Both the position numbers and the translations under genes were made by a program. Below the pieces are notes generated by a model. The model searched no databases, was not told the DNA's origin, and saw only the letters and a list, made by a program, of their open reading frames with translations. Shown here in pieces: positions 31,001-31,296 of a stretch of 31,296 bases of DNA. This DNA comes from ATX-6F1 sp943369485 (GTDB taxonomy: Bacteria > Cyanobacteriota > Cyanobacteriia > PCC-6307 > Cyanobiaceae). Location of the stretch: contig CALRNH020000021.1 of the NCBI GenBank assembly GCA_943369485.1, positions 1 through 31,296 of the forward strand, given 5' to 3'. How positions within the stretch are numbered: position 1 is the stretch's first letter; every line of letters starts with the position of its first letter.

Positions 31001-31151
31001 CATGGACAACAATACCTGGGTTCAATCGACCGGTTTCGGCGCTTACGCCAGCCGCATCGAGCGACGCCGTGGGGCTGCCTCCAGATCCCACGCCTCCAAT
31101 TCCATCCCACCTCCAACCCCTGGGTTGGATCTCCTAGCCCCTTACACATGA
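30987..31151 (+). CDS. Possible leader ORF overlapping the cpcB start
   Basis: A 54-codon open frame begins ATGATGGAC (30987) and ends in a TGA that overlaps the cpcB ATG as ATGA. The product starts MMDISMDNNTWVQSTGFGAY and has a basic middle (SRIERRRGAASRSH) and a proline-rich end (SIPPPTPGLD); no family is recognised. Another in-frame ATG at 31002 would be used if the promoter at 30971-31000 is right. A frame of this length could be chance in GC-rich DNA. If translated, ribosomes finishing here would be placed on cpcB, so it may couple its expression. Confidence 0.3.
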   Translation: MMDISMDNNTWVQSTGFGAYASRIERRRGAASRSHASNSIPPPTPGLDLLAPYT

Positions 31152-31296
31152 CCTACGACGCCTTCACCAAGGTCGTTGCTCAGGCTGATGCCCGCGGCGA
31201 ATTCCTCAACGGTGGTCAGATCGACGCCCTGGCGGGTGTCGTCGCTGACAGCTTCAAGCGCCTGGATGCCGTCAACCGCATCACCTCCAACGCTTC
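31148..31296 (+). CDS. cpcB: Phycocyanin beta subunit (5' part)
   Basis: The window ends after 49 codons and two bases of cpcB, so the gene is cut by the edge, not truncated. MTYDAFTKVVAQADARGEFL and FKRLDAVNRITSNA are the conserved N-terminal helices of C-phycocyanin beta. The bilin-binding cysteines lie beyond the window. cpcA presumably follows. The ATG overlaps the end of a possible leader frame (ATGA). The linkers cpcC and cpcD precede it instead of following cpcBA, unlike the usual cpcBACD order. Confidence 0.95.
   Translation, partial: MTYDAFTKVVAQADARGEFLNGGQIDALAGVVADSFKRLDAVNRITSNA

Overview
The window is about 31 kb of a GC-rich unicellular picocyanobacterium, most likely a marine or brackish Synechococcus or Cyanobium relative. 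The evidence is the gene content: cytochrome b6f genes petB and petD, photosystem II genes psbB, psbT and psbM, the D1-processing protease ctpA, a phycocyanin/phycobilisome rod cluster (cpcT, cpcG-like, cpcC, cpcD, cpcB), and picocyanobacterial gene neighbourhoods such as psbB-psbT-nrdR-rps1-metK and ctpA-HD-minC. No insertion sequence, CRISPR array or phage module is visible. No gene for a phycoerythrin subunit is present, and the visible rod genes are of the phycocyanin type.

Layout. (1) 1-5.7 kb: GH100 invertase (+), then petB-petD (- strand, with an intrinsic terminator), then ctpA diverging from petB and overlapping an HD phosphohydrolase by 4 nt. (2) 5.7-10.2 kb: the division-site genes minC and minD-minE, split by a three-gene block on the opposite strand (two half-size chromate transporters and a phospholipase D-like protein), followed by a short LuxR-type DNA-binding protein and tRNA-Thr(UGU). 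(3) 10.5-13.2 kb: a 2OG-Fe(II) oxygenase, a DUF1543 protein, a small secreted four-cysteine protein and an M23 peptidase. (4) 13.3-16.8 kb: a minus-strand run of thioesterase, dprA, prmC, Sua5-type tRNA modification enzyme and an unlisted 53-residue membrane protein. (5) 16.9-20.4 kb: tandem universal stress protein, psbM, a 2Fe-2S ferredoxin, psbB and psbT. (6) 20.6-27.2 kb: nrdR, S1 ribosomal protein, HAD hydrolase, metK, FGGY kinase, a 39-residue membrane protein, DUF2470 protein, comF, tRNA-Phe and a hypothetical. (7) 27.4 kb to the end: the phycobilisome rod cluster, running off the window inside cpcB.

How the parts work together. CpcT attaches a bilin to the phycocyanin beta subunit, CpcC and CpcD build and cap rods, and the CpcG-type linker ties rods to a core or, given its hydrophobic C-terminal tail, to the thylakoid membrane. 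PsbB, PsbT, PsbM, CtpA and PetBD belong to the photosynthetic electron transport machinery these antennae feed. MinCDE place the division septum.

The points most worth a second look are: minD, which has no ATG, GTG or TTG start and seems to begin at ATC, right at the edge of the block that separates it from minC; an open 54-codon frame that ends in a 4-nt ATGA overlap with the cpcB start; a CpcL-like hydrophobic tail on the rod linker; a shared promoter-like sequence in front of cpcT and cpcC, which would make cpcT nearly leaderless; and a recurrent TANNNT -10 box placed 21-29 nt before many start codons. Start codons, promoters and small genes are inferred by reading only; no alignment or database search was possible.
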